This document shows positions 7,776 through 16,819 of a stretch of DNA of 64,000 nucleotides, piece by piece. Each line of letters begins with the position of its first letter. Position 1 is the first letter of the stretch. Below the pieces are notes generated by a model, which saw only the letters and a program-made list of their open reading frames with translations, did no database searches and had not been told where the DNA came from. Source of the stretch: Leminorella richardii (GTDB lineage Bacteria > Pseudomonadota > Gammaproteobacteria > Enterobacterales > Enterobacteriaceae); contig NZ_LS483470.1 of assembly GCF_900478135.1 (NCBI RefSeq), positions 2,875,001 through 2,939,000 of the forward strand, read 5' to 3'. Position numbers and translations under genes: made by a program.

Positions 7776-9149
7776 CTATTCTGCAACGACTCCCGCAGGA
7801 GAATCATCGTGCTGCTGACGCTTCGCCGTCCAACCCTTATAGGACAGCGGCAGGAACGCCACAGCAACGGCCAGTAAAGAGACGATGCCCACGTAGTAAG
7901 CCGGAGCCATAGGGCTCTGCTGAAGCCACGCGCCGGTGATCATTGGCGTCAGGCCGCCGAATACGGCATAGGCTAGGTTATAGGCAAAGGACAGCCCAGA
8001 GAAGCGGATTGCGGGTGGAAACGCCCGAACGCCGATAATAGGCGTGGTAGCAATCGCGCCGGCAAACAGCCCCATCAGGCCATAGTTAAACATCAGCTCA
8101 CTTGCGGCCATCTCGGGATGCAGCGCGCTATAGAAGTGGTAGGCGCTGATAGCCAACCCGCCCCAAGACGCAGCCATACAGACGCGAGTGCCCAGCTTAT
8201 CGCTGATCCAACCCCAGAAAATGCAGCCCAGCGTCAGCATCAGCGTCGCGACACAGTTAGCCTGTAGCGACACGGTACGATCGATGTGGTACATCTTCTC
8301 CACCACTACTGCTGGCGTCATCAAAATGGTAACCACCACTGCGGTGGACAGAGACCAGGTTAACACTGCGGTGATAAAGCAGGCTTCTTTATGGCTCTTC
8401 ATAACGGTTTTCACCGGCATTTCTTTAGCCAGCGCGTGCTTAGCGGCCATCTCTTTAAAGATTGGTGTTTCCTGTAGGAATTTACGCAGGTACACAGAGA
8501 TAAATCCAAACACGCCGCCAATCACAAAGGGAATACGCCAGGCGTAGTCGTTGATTTCAGCGCCGCTGTAAGAGCTTTGAATAATAATAGCCACAATCGA
8601 GCCCAGCAGAATACCGCCGGTAATACCTGACGTCAGCGTACCAACCCCCAAGCCGTAGCGCTGTGCAGGGGTATGCTCAGCAATAAATACCCAGGCGCCC
8701 GGCATTTCGCCACCGATGGCCGCACCTTGCAGAATGCGCATTAGCAGCAGCAGAGCCGGCGCCAGCATGCCGATGGTTTCGTAGGTCGGCAGGAGACCTA
8801 TCACCAGCGTTGGCAAAGCCATCAGGAAGATGCTCAATGTGAACATACGCTTACGGCCGATCTTGTCGCCGTAGTGAGCCATAATGATCCCGCCGATGGG
8901 GCGTGCGAGATAGCCTGCGGCAAAAATACCCAGAGTTTTCATCTGAGCGATAAACTCGTTGTCGCCCGGGAAAAACAGATGGGTTAATGTGCCGGTAAAG
9001 AACACAAAAATGACGAAATCATAAAACTCTAGCGTTCCCCCTAATGAGGATAAGCCTAAGGTTTTATAATCACTCTTATTTAACGGTCGAGCCTGCGGCT
9101 GCCCCGCCTGAGTATCTGAAGACGCTGTCATTGACTTATAACCTGCCAT
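7776..9149 (-). CDS. MFS transporter, metabolite:H+ symporter (MHS) type
   Basis: Inner-membrane secondary transporter of 457 aa with about 12 predicted segments. The MFS loop 2-3 motif is present as HYGDKIGRKR (around residue 93), preceded by AAGYLARPIGG, and the loop 8-9 copy is GWISDKLGTR. This pattern fits the ProP/ShiA/KgtP family, which imports organic acids or compatible solutes with protons. The substrate cannot be told from sequence. The annotated ATG lacks a ribosome site; the seventh codon (ATG at 9131, after GCAGG) may be the real start. The gene is monocistronic, with its own terminator. Confidence 0.85.
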   Translation of the reverse strand: MAGYKSMTASSDTQAGQPQARPLNKSDYKTLGLSSLGGTLEFYDFVIFVFFTGTLTHLFFPGDNEFIAQMKTLGIFAAGYLARPIGGIIMAHYGDKIGRKRMFTLSIFLMALPTLVIGLLPTYETIGMLAPALLLLMRILQGAAIGGEMPGAWVFIAEHTPAQRYGLGVGTLTSGITGGILLGSIVAIIIQSSYSGAEINDYAWRIPFVIGGVFGFISVYLRKFLQETPIFKEMAAKHALAKEMPVKTVMKSHKEACFITAVLTWSLSTAVVVTILMTPAVVVEKMYHIDRTVSLQANCVATLMLTLGCIFWGWISDKLGTRVCMAASWGGLAISAYHFYSALHPEMAASELMFNYGLMGLFAGAIATTPIIGVRAFPPAIRFSGLSFAYNLAYAVFGGLTPMITGAWLQQSPMAPAYYVGIVSLLAVAVAFLPLSYKGWTAKRQQHDDSPAGVVAE

Positions 9150-9591
9150 TAAAACGATGATTGTTGTTTAAACGTTGCCTAATACACTGTCAGTTAATGC
9201 AACCGACGCCAAATGCGCCCGCGAAATAAGAAAGCGGGGCCGGAATTTATCATTCAAAAATGTTCTATCGCTGAAGTCGTTCAATCCGTTGAAACGCGGT
9301 TGGTACTACGCAGCAGTGATGAATGGATTTGTCTTTATGTTATAGCAGTATATTCGAATCTCTGTAAACCTTTTAGTTCAATATAGGGTTATCTGCTTTA
9401 GGTGTCGTCAGAAACTGAAATAAACCACTAAATAAAGCCTATTTGACACGTTTATTGTTGCTAGCAAGAGTGAGCGCCCAAGTCGTCACGCTGCTGTATA
9501 GCACTGCTTTCGCAAAAAAAATGTTAAAAACGCCCTCTGCCGCCCTGCCATCTGCCTGCTTGCTCAAAAAGGGAGCTATAGGAAAATCAGC
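9150..9591. other. Intergenic region, no gene seen
   Basis: About 440 bp upstream of the MFS transporter. It should hold the transporter promoter, but I see no strong -35/-10 pair or operator. A 61-codon minus-strand frame here runs into the autotransporter terminator and looks accidental. Confidence 0.5.
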
Positions 9592-9631
9592 ATAAAAAAA
9601 CGCCGGAGCCCTATAAAAGCGCACCGGCGTT
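9592..9631 (-). terminator. Rho-independent terminator of the first autotransporter gene
   Basis: AACGCCGG (9599-9606) pairs with CCGGCGTT (9624-9631). On the minus strand it is followed by seven T. It lies 28 bp after the stop codon. Confidence 0.88.
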
Positions 9632-9658
9632 ATTGGTATGCGTTAACACGCAGGCATT

Positions 9659-12229
9659 TTAGAAGCTGTAGCGAATGCCTAGGTTACCCTGCATCGGATC
9701 TTCCCGATCTCCGCCCTTCGCATAGTCCACCTCGGCGAATACCGAGATTTCCTTATTGACGATCGCGCTCACGCCTACGCCGTATTTGCCCATATCACCG
9801 GAAAGATCGGTGTTAAAGGTATTACGGTCGTTGATAGTGACTTTATTATTGTCAATATACTCACGCACCCAGGCAGCCTTCACATAAGGTGTGATGGAGC
9901 TGTTCGCGCCGATGCTGAAAGTACGACCCAGATTCATCCCCAGTTCGGTAGTGAAAGAGTCCTGATCGTCGATACTGCCCTTCATGCCGTTGCTCAACTT
10001 AACGTCTTTGCCTTCAACCTGCACATAGGTCAGCTTCGCATAGGGTTCAACCCAAACGCTATAGGCCGCGTCAATGCGATAGCCAGACTCCAGCGAGCCA
10101 CCCAACGCATTTTGGCTATAGTCACCGCGAATGCCCGTGCCGTTTGTCGATACCGCTTTTAGATCGTTATTAAAGTGGTTGTACTTCAGCACGCCGTCCA
10201 CATACCAGCCCGCATTGCTGAAATAGGTCGCATACGCCCCAACGCTGTAGCTATCGAGGTTACTGTTACCACCGCGCGCATGTTTTACTTTCGCCGTTCC
10301 GTAGCTGCTAAAGCCCCCCAGAAGCATTTTGCCGTTTTCGCTGTTAACAATGCGGTCGACACCCACTTCAACGCCAGACTGCGTTAGCTTAAAGTCAGTA
10401 TGGTCAGAGTTAATGCGGCTCTGCCCATCGGTCAGCCTTACCCACGCTCCGGCATCACCGGCGTTTTGCTCTACCATACCTTTTCTAAAACGCAGGTTTT
10501 GCAGCTCGTTGTTAAAGATCAGCGAAGGAGCAACCGCCATTGACAGCACCGCATCAGTACTTGGCGTCGTTGTTCCCGGCTTAACAGTCGGTGGCAGAGT
10601 ACCGCCGGGATCTGGATTTGGATTCGGGTTTGGATCCGGATCTGGGTTTGGCGTTGAAGGTACATCTTTTGCCGCACTCAGGTACCACACTTCACTGCCG
10701 TTTTCTTCACGGTGATTCAGGCTATACATATAGGTACCGCCGTCAACGGCATTAATCGCCGTTCCGCTGAGATCCGCCAGCGCAAAGCTAGCGCCGCGGC
10801 TTTGATCGGTAATCAAATCCAGACTTCTCTGATCGGGCTGAGTAATTTCTGCACCGGAATCTGCCACGGACACTTTATGGCTACCGCTGCCATTAGTTAC
10901 CAGCAGGTAGTCACCCCGGTTATTCTCAATAGACGCGTTAAACAAAAAGTGCAGGCTGCCCGACAGGCTATTCACGTCAAGGCGAGAATAAATAGCCTCT
11001 CCCGTTACGCCATCAACACCGCTAATAAATCTAACCTTACCGGTACCGCTAAGCGCACCCACGCTGGCCGTATCCGTATCGGCTGAGTTAGCAATAGCCA
11101 ACAGCATGGTGTTTTCGCCGTTCAGCACCACATTTTCTGCATAGGCGCCGTTCACTCCGGCTGCCGACGTCAACTGAACCTGACCGTTATCATAAACCTG
11201 AGTTGTACCTTCCAGACGTGAACCTGTAGACAGCCAGGATTTCGCGCTATTGTGAATGGTCACATTATCGGCAAATGAATTGCTGTACACGCTTTGCTCT
11301 GCGTTATCAAACAGCTCTACGTTCGATGCTCGACCACCCTGCTGAACCTTCTGGGCGCCCGTGCCGTAGACTTTAGCGCCGTGAGCAACGCCAGCAACAG
11401 ACGCAGGATCCGAGCCGCTAATATATAAATACTGAACGCCGCCGCTATTTATCGTTGTATTGTTGGCAATACCGCCGTTATATACGTACTGCAAAGCGCC
11501 GTTATTTATCACAGAGCCGTCAGACACGCCGTCGCTCGTGACGTACTGAAAACCACCGCTGTTTATTTCAGCATTTTTGGCCAAACCGTCCAGACGAACA
11601 AACTGAATACCGCCCGAATTAATCTTGGTGCCAGTCGCAATACCCTGCTGCTGAACGTATTCATAGCCGCCCTGATTAACCACACTGTTTTCACTGGTAC
11701 CGCCCAAATAGACGTACAGCCGACCGCCGCTGTTTACTTCGTTACGAATAGAGCGACCGGGATCGTCGGTTCCGCCGCTGTTAGAGACGTACACCGTACC
11801 GCCGTTAAGGAAAGAATCCTGCAGCGTACCGCCGTCAAAAACGCGGATCAAGCCGCCGTTTACGTTAATATTGGTACCCAGTGCAGGTACCGTTGCGTCG
11901 TAGTCGTCCCAGGCTATATGAGGCTCTTTAGAAATATAGGCCGTTGCACCCGTGTTTACCGTTGAGTCGGTCATAAATCCAAGAACGCTTAGCACGCTAC
12001 CGTCTAACATATTGAGGTTTAGCGCCTGCCCGGCATAGCCACCTTGCCCACCGTAGTTCCACGCGCCGATTTCCAAACAGCTGTTGCCATCCAGATCTCC
12101 GGAAAACGTGGCATCGCCACCAAAGGTCACATGAGGCAGATCGCCACAGATACTCTCTGCATAAACGGATTGTGGTAAAGACAGTGCGGTAAACAGCGCA
12201 ATAGCGGAAAGTGAGGTTTTCAATTGCAT
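9659..12229 (-). CDS. AIDA-type autotransporter adhesin
   Basis: Type Va secreted surface protein of 856 aa. A signal peptide (MQLKTSLSAIALFTALSLPQSVYA) is followed by a passenger whose central part (about residues 135-350) is a ladder of 18-20-residue AIDA-like repeats of the form NSGGxQYVxxxGxAxxTxI. A proline/aspartate linker (PNPDPDPNPNPNPDPGG, about 545) leads into a beta-barrel of about 270 residues ending in GIRYSF, the terminal Phe expected for BAM recognition. The barrel has the Autotransporter signature (AWVRLTDGQSRINSD). It probably acts in adhesion or aggregation; the ligand is unknown. It has its own terminator and a long AT-rich upstream region. Confidence 0.9.
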   Translation of the reverse strand: MQLKTSLSAIALFTALSLPQSVYAESICGDLPHVTFGGDATFSGDLDGNSCLEIGAWNYGGQGGYAGQALNLNMLDGSVLSVLGFMTDSTVNTGATAYISKEPHIAWDDYDATVPALGTNINVNGGLIRVFDGGTLQDSFLNGGTVYVSNSGGTDDPGRSIRNEVNSGGRLYVYLGGTSENSVVNQGGYEYVQQQGIATGTKINSGGIQFVRLDGLAKNAEINSGGFQYVTSDGVSDGSVINNGALQYVYNGGIANNTTINSGGVQYLYISGSDPASVAGVAHGAKVYGTGAQKVQQGGRASNVELFDNAEQSVYSNSFADNVTIHNSAKSWLSTGSRLEGTTQVYDNGQVQLTSAAGVNGAYAENVVLNGENTMLLAIANSADTDTASVGALSGTGKVRFISGVDGVTGEAIYSRLDVNSLSGSLHFLFNASIENNRGDYLLVTNGSGSHKVSVADSGAEITQPDQRSLDLITDQSRGASFALADLSGTAINAVDGGTYMYSLNHREENGSEVWYLSAAKDVPSTPNPDPDPNPNPNPDPGGTLPPTVKPGTTTPSTDAVLSMAVAPSLIFNNELQNLRFRKGMVEQNAGDAGAWVRLTDGQSRINSDHTDFKLTQSGVEVGVDRIVNSENGKMLLGGFSSYGTAKVKHARGGNSNLDSYSVGAYATYFSNAGWYVDGVLKYNHFNNDLKAVSTNGTGIRGDYSQNALGGSLESGYRIDAAYSVWVEPYAKLTYVQVEGKDVKLSNGMKGSIDDQDSFTTELGMNLGRTFSIGANSSITPYVKAAWVREYIDNNKVTINDRNTFNTDLSGDMGKYGVGVSAIVNKEISVFAEVDYAKGGDREDPMQGNLGIRYSF

Positions 12230-12637
12230 AATAAAGATATTTCCCTATAGAACACCAGCCCTAATTAATGCGGGAAGATGGTATCACCAGAGAATAAAAA
12301 AGCAACACCTTAGTAAGGTAATAAAAAATAACTAAAAAAATTAAAAACACATAATTAACAACGCAACACCATGATAAATATGACATAAATTTTTAAGCAA
12401 CACTTTTGATTTTAATTTTAACTCAATCAGCCACACCATTTAATTTGATTAAAACAAAATAATACCGCAATAAACTATTCTTTTTTTATACAAATAGGTC
12501 GCTATAAAATCTTCTGTTTTTCTAAAATTGGCGTGTTTCAACAACCTGTTTTAAAAAGCAGCAATTGGACACATTAAAAGAGTAAACTTATGTAAATTTT
12601 TTATGAGTAGAAAAAATAGAAGGGTTTTGAGCGTAGG
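12230..12637. other. AT-rich promoter region of the autotransporter, no gene seen
   Basis: About 410 bp, clearly richer in A+T than the flanks, with several T/A tracts (for example around 12475-12490). No open frame is convincing. Long AT-rich leaders before adhesin genes often bind H-NS; here that is only inference. Confidence 0.45.
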
Positions 12638-12679
12638 AAAAAAGCGACCCAGACAGCCCGCGCTATCGGCGATGCTGTC
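12638..12679 (-). terminator. Possible terminator after garK
   Basis: GACAGC (12652-12657) pairs with GCTGTC (12674-12679). On the minus strand, T6 (12638-12643) follows after eight bases. The gap between stem and T run makes this a weak call. Confidence 0.4.
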
Positions 12680-12707
12680 CAAGCCACAGAATGAAGCAAC
12701 TAAAACG

Positions 12708-13865
12708 CTAGGATACTGACTGTACTACACTGGATTGTGCCAATTTCCAAACGCTAGCAACGTTACGCGCCGTTACGCGCAGGTTGTACTCCGCCTCCGC
12801 CAGTGCGTCTGAAAGCGTGACAACCTGAGTAAGAATAGAAAACGCAGCGTCCAATCCCTGTCCATAAACAACCCCGTGATCCGGCAGCAGTCCCCCCGCA
12901 AGCGCAATGACCGGCTTGTCGTAGCGCTTGGCGGCTCGTGCTACGCCAATCGGCGTTTTGCCACAGACGCTCTGGCTATCGAGTCGCCCTTCCCCAGTAA
13001 TCACCAGATCGGCGTCTGCCACCAAAGGCTCCAGCCCCAAAGTTTGAATCACAATATCAACACCGGGACGCAGTTGGGCATTTAATACGCCCAAGAGTGC
13101 GGCTCCCATACCTCCTGCCGCACCGGCTCCCGGTACATTCATTACGTCACGACCCGTCGCGCGCTGAATCAGCGCGCCATAGGCCGACAGCGCGCTGTCC
13201 AGCGTATCAATCATTTCCGGCGTCGCGCCTTTTTGAGGCCCGAAAATCGCCGACGCGCCGTTAGGGCCGCACAGCGGGTTGTTGACATCACAGGCTACCG
13301 TAATAGAAACATGGGCCAGTCTGGCATCAACACCGCTAAGCTCGATGGATGCCAGCGACGTCAGCGCTCCGCCGTTCAGAACCAGTTCACGGCCTGAGCC
13401 ATCAAGTAATGAAACGCCTAGCGCCTGCAGCATGCCTGCACCACCGTCGTTGGTTGCACTTCCGCCAATACCTAACAGAATGTGCTCAACCCCCTGCTCT
13501 AACGCCGCCAAAATAAGCTCACCGGTGCCAAAGCTGGTAGTCGTTAACGGATTTCGTTCGCTCGGAGCAACGTGATGCAGCCCAGATGCCGAAGCCATCT
13601 CTATAATGGCAGTTTTGCCATCACCTAAAAGCCCCCAACGCGCCATCACTGGCGTACCCTGTGGCCCCATCACCTGCTGCTGAATATAGCGCCCCTGAGT
13701 GGCCTCCACCATGGACTCAACTGTTCCCTCTCCGCCGTCTGCCATCGGCAGTTTCACATACTGAGCATCAGGGTAAATTTCGCGAAACCCCTGCTCAATG
13801 GCAGTAGCCACAGCCATGGCTGACAGACTTTCCTTAAAGGAATCAGGCGCAATAACTATCTTCAT
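12708..13865 (-). CDS. garK: Glycerate 2-kinase (GarK/GlxK family)
   Basis: Cytoplasmic ATP-dependent phosphorylation of D-glycerate to 2-phosphoglycerate, the last step of glucarate/galactarate and glyoxylate breakdown. The product has 385 aa (E. coli GarK 381). The N-terminus MKIVIAPDSFKESLSAMAVA and the internal motifs ADGGEGTVESM, GIGGSATNDGGAGMLQALG (about 135-153), VACDVNNPLCGPNGA and ITGEGRLDSQSVCGKTPIGVA are all typical of the glycerate kinase type 1 family. It lies 5 bp downstream of the GntP-family permease gene, so the two are one operon with cdaR just upstream. garK and glxK cannot be told apart by sequence alone. Confidence 0.93.
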   Translation of the reverse strand: MKIVIAPDSFKESLSAMAVATAIEQGFREIYPDAQYVKLPMADGGEGTVESMVEATQGRYIQQQVMGPQGTPVMARWGLLGDGKTAIIEMASASGLHHVAPSERNPLTTTSFGTGELILAALEQGVEHILLGIGGSATNDGGAGMLQALGVSLLDGSGRELVLNGGALTSLASIELSGVDARLAHVSITVACDVNNPLCGPNGASAIFGPQKGATPEMIDTLDSALSAYGALIQRATGRDVMNVPGAGAAGGMGAALLGVLNAQLRPGVDIVIQTLGLEPLVADADLVITGEGRLDSQSVCGKTPIGVARAAKRYDKPVIALAGGLLPDHGVVYGQGLDAAFSILTQVVTLSDALAEAEYNLRVTARNVASVWKLAQSSVVQSVS

Positions 13866-13870
13866 ATCGA

Positions 13871-15139
13871 CTACCCCGCCAGACCAAATACGCCAAACAT
13901 CAGAGTAGATACTGCCGCAATCACAAAACCAATCAGGGTTTCATAAGGCAGTAGCCCTAAGCGTTCGCGGATTTGCATATTCACACTGCCGCCGGTGGCG
14001 TGGAAAAAACTGCCGTGTGGGAGGTGATCCAGAACAGTAGCGCCCGCGTGAATCATCGCCGCGCCGGCAAGAGCTGTCACGCCTAAATCAAGCAGGGTCT
14101 GACTGAATACTCCCGCTGCAACCGCAGTACCCGCAGTCGTAGACGCTGTCGCCATAGACATAATGGCACCAGAAATCGGAGCCAGCAGGTAAGGCGGCAG
14201 CCCAGATGCCGTTAAGCCATCAATTAGCACTTCTTTCAGCGCTGAGTTGGCAATAATGCCCGCTAGAGTCCCGGTACCCAACAGCATAATGGCAACCGGA
14301 GCCATGCGTGCCAGCCCGGCCATCATGAACGTATTACTTTGGCGAATACGTCCCATCATCAGCGCGCCAACCAGGCCACCGACAGGCAGCGCGATCAGCG
14401 GGTCAATCGCTATTCCGGCAATAGGACGCAGTGCCAGCAGCAATATTGCAACTAAAGGCGCACTAATGGCAGCAAGAAAACCGGGCTGCTTTACAGAAGT
14501 GTCGTGTGAAATTACCTCTTCCGCCGTCACTTTGCTGCCTTTATTGGTTAAACGCTTGGCAAGAAAGTAAGCGATGACTAATCCAAAAAGGCCGGGAACG
14601 ATACCCGCCATCATGACAGAGGTCAGAGGAACGTGGAACGCGTCCGACGCGGCAATCGCGTTTGGGTTAGGCGACATCACGTTTCCTGCCTTACCGCCGC
14701 CGATCATCGCTAGCAGAATGGCGGTTTTTGACAGATCCGCCCGTCGCGCAATAGACAGAGCAATCGGCGCAACGGTGATCACCGCAACGTCAATAAACAC
14801 ACCCACGGCAGTCAGGATCATGGTGGCAATCGCCAGCGCCAACAGCGCTCGCGTCTCCCCCACTTTTTTCACAACCGTCTCAGCTATCGTGTTAGCAGCG
14901 CCGGACTCAATCAGCACCCCAGCCAGAACGCCAGCAGCCAAGATCCGCAGCACAGCATTTGTGATCCCCTGTGCGCCAGTGACCATCAGTGTCACTGTTT
15001 GTACCAGATCGGCACCGCCGATAAGCCCGCCCACTAGCGCCCCGGCCATCATGCCGTACGCCGGTGAAACCTTTCGTAAGATTAAAACGATAGCCACTAC
15101 CAGTGCGGCAATGGCTCCAATTGCGGATACTGTCGTCAT
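13871..15139 (-). CDS. GntP-family permease, probable glycerate or sugar-acid importer
   Basis: Inner-membrane proton symporter of the gluconate permease family, 422 aa, highly hydrophobic with 12 or more segments. Family-type stretches include GGGKAGNVMSPNPNAIAASDAF (about residues 145-165) and the C-terminal LDHLPHGSFFHATGG. An upstream in-frame ATG at 15157 has no ribosome site. The bases after it (GGGGGAG) form a good one for the ATG at 15139, which I chose. Its place between cdaR and garK suggests it imports glycerate or a related acid that garK then phosphorylates. The substrate is inferred from context. Confidence 0.88.
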   Translation of the reverse strand: MTTVSAIGAIAALVVAIVLILRKVSPAYGMMAGALVGGLIGGADLVQTVTLMVTGAQGITNAVLRILAAGVLAGVLIESGAANTIAETVVKKVGETRALLALAIATMILTAVGVFIDVAVITVAPIALSIARRADLSKTAILLAMIGGGKAGNVMSPNPNAIAASDAFHVPLTSVMMAGIVPGLFGLVIAYFLAKRLTNKGSKVTAEEVISHDTSVKQPGFLAAISAPLVAILLLALRPIAGIAIDPLIALPVGGLVGALMMGRIRQSNTFMMAGLARMAPVAIMLLGTGTLAGIIANSALKEVLIDGLTASGLPPYLLAPISGAIMSMATASTTAGTAVAAGVFSQTLLDLGVTALAGAAMIHAGATVLDHLPHGSFFHATGGSVNMQIRERLGLLPYETLIGFVIAAVSTLMFGVFGLAG

Positions 15140-15150
15140 ATTTTTACACT

Positions 15151-15171
15151 CCCCCATAGAAAGAATGGGGG
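15151..15171 (-). promoter_or_regulatory. Hairpin covering the permease ribosome binding site
   Basis: CCCCCAT (15151-15157) and ATGGGGG (15165-15171) form a 7-bp stem with a 7-nt loop. On the minus strand the 3' arm contains the GGGGG of the Shine-Dalgarno for the start at 15139. Folding would hide that site. It could equally be a DNA operator. Confidence 0.45.
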
Positions 15172-15260
15172 CAGTATGAAAAAGGCTCTACTGAAAAGCT
15201 TGAGCAAATTAACGAATTATCAGACAGTTTCGATAGTGGAAATTGTAGAATCAGACAGGT

Positions 15261-16397
15261 CTAGCGCTGAAGCTCCATGCCGACATACAGCCAGAAAAGC
15301 TGTTTCAAGTTACTGATATTTATGCCCGTTATATCCTCTACCTTCTGCAATCGATACCGAAGCGTATTCACGTGAACGTGTAGGCAAAGGGCAGTTTGAG
15401 AAAGATCACAGTTCTGTTCAAAATAGTGGCGCAGTGTTGTTTGCAGAACGCCCTTTGGATCTTGTTCGATAAGCCTCAGCCAAATTTTTGACAGCTCCTC
15501 AGCCTGCCAGCTGTCCGACAGACCGCCCAGCAGAGAGGCCAGTGCGTAATCGTCATAAAATATATACTGATTTTTTAACTTAAGTCGTCTCACCATAGCC
15601 TGCGCAGACTTGGCTGTTTGATAAGAGCGCCGTAGACCACCCTCCCCAGGGAAATAGCCGCCGACGATAATGCGGGAAAAGCCGGAAGACTCAGCGTAGT
15701 GTTTAATTCTCTGAAGCTCCACCATCTCCAGCTGAGTGTCCCATTCGTCCTGATGCAGGGCAATCGGCTTTAGAATAATCAGCTCGTTAAAGTCAGTAAA
15801 AGTCACCAGATGATCCCGTGCGCTGTAGTCAAAGTAGTCCATCAGGCTGCGCAGCGCTTCGCTATCTGGCTGCTGCAGCTCAACGATAAGCACCACTCTC
15901 GGCTGGCTCAGATTAATCCCCAAATAGGACACCATCGCGCTAAGAGAAGCCGGCGGGCGGTCTCTTAGTATCAGCTGTTGAATCAACTCCTCTCTGTAGC
16001 GCCGATCCCACTGCTTTTGCTCAAGCATCGCCGTCTGCTCGATAATCATCTCCGACGCCATTTTAACCAGCTCAGCGTAAGCGCGAACTTCATCGGGTTC
16101 ACCGGTAATACCCAAAACGCCAATCAGCCGATCGCGAAAGTTAATCGGCAAATTAATACCTGGCCTAACTCCCTTAAGCCGATTGGCCGTCGCCAAGTCA
16201 ATCTCCACCACACGATTTTCTGTCAGAGCCAACACCGCACCTTCATGGCGCTGATGAAGGCGAGAGGGTTCTCCAGAGGCAATAATCATCCCGAACTCGT
16301 CCATGACGTTCACTGAATAGGGAATAATACTCATGGTGCGCTGTACAATCTGGCGAGCTGTTGAATCTTTTAAATAGTTTGTTTGGATGGCATTCAT
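15261..16397 (-). CDS. cdaR: Sugar diacid regulator CdaR (SdaR)
   Basis: Transcriptional activator that senses glucarate, galactarate or glycerate and turns on diacid-use genes. The product has 378 aa (E. coli 385). The N-terminal diacid-recognition domain spans about residues 1-135 (IVQRTMSIIPYSVNVMDEFG; GVRPGINLPINFRDRLIGVLGITGEP). A GGDEF-like middle follows. The C-terminal PucR-type helix-turn-helix is LRHYFEQNCDLSQTALCLHV with VHVNTLRYRLQKVEDITG. It lies 121 bp upstream of the GntP-type permease on the same strand, so it probably controls that permease and garK. Two inverted repeats upstream (16535-16585) are candidate sites for itself or a global regulator. Confidence 0.93.
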   Translation of the reverse strand: MNAIQTNYLKDSTARQIVQRTMSIIPYSVNVMDEFGMIIASGEPSRLHQRHEGAVLALTENRVVEIDLATANRLKGVRPGINLPINFRDRLIGVLGITGEPDEVRAYAELVKMASEMIIEQTAMLEQKQWDRRYREELIQQLILRDRPPASLSAMVSYLGINLSQPRVVLIVELQQPDSEALRSLMDYFDYSARDHLVTFTDFNELIILKPIALHQDEWDTQLEMVELQRIKHYAESSGFSRIIVGGYFPGEGGLRRSYQTAKSAQAMVRRLKLKNQYIFYDDYALASLLGGLSDSWQAEELSKIWLRLIEQDPKGVLQTTLRHYFEQNCDLSQTALCLHVHVNTLRYRLQKVEDITGINISNLKQLFWLYVGMELQR

Positions 16398-16534
16398 CGG
16401 TCTGTCTCAATGTGGAACATCGCGCCTTGGCGTTCCCACAAGTGAATTGGCTAAAATCCAATCAATTATTAGAGAATTTATACAGAAATATCTCAGCGAA
16501 ACGAACAAATAGAATGTAACCAAAGCCGCTATTT

Positions 16535-16585
16535 TTTGTATTTATGTACAAATTAAATTTCTCTTATTTGGTAGGTGAAATTTAA
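16535..16585. promoter_or_regulatory. Two adjacent inverted repeats upstream of cdaR
   Basis: TTTGTA (16535-16540) / TACAAA (16547-16552) is an 18-bp palindrome. It is immediately followed by TTAAATTTC (16553-16561) / GAAATTTAA (16577-16585). They lie 140-190 bp before the cdaR start. They could be operator sites; no regulator can be named. Confidence 0.4.
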
Positions 16586-16819
16586 ATACATTAATAATTC
16601 AATGCATTAAAAATAAAAAAGCGCCTCCATGAGGCATTTCTTCCTTCCCATCAGGGTATTATGACACTGCTCACGATTTACCACTTCACCAGTTAAAACC
16701 ACGGTTCCTAATACGGACAAATGCGTGAATAGCACCAAATCACATTGCCTACAGCCCCTACATTAGAATAAATTATACAAACCCTTGGAGGGTGAAGATC
16801 GCTATCTTTGGACCGGAGA
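16586..16819. other. Spacer between cdaR and patA with a possible minus-strand small RNA
   Basis: No open frame of note. On the minus strand a TATAAT hexamer (about 16772-16777) is followed about 140 nt later by a short stem GAGGC/GCCTC (16623-16635) and six T (16615-16620), an intrinsic-terminator shape with no gene in front of it. The -35 is poor. A small RNA of roughly 150 nt is possible but unproven. The plus strand must also hold the patA promoter. Confidence 0.25.

Noticed and set aside
9439..9624. 61-codon minus-strand frame upstream of the MFS gene
   Set aside because: It starts inside the autotransporter terminator; likely chance.
10300..12150. Regular repeats resembling a repeat array
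   Set aside because: They are degenerate coding repeats of the AIDA-type passenger, without identical repeats or unique spacers, so not a CRISPR array.
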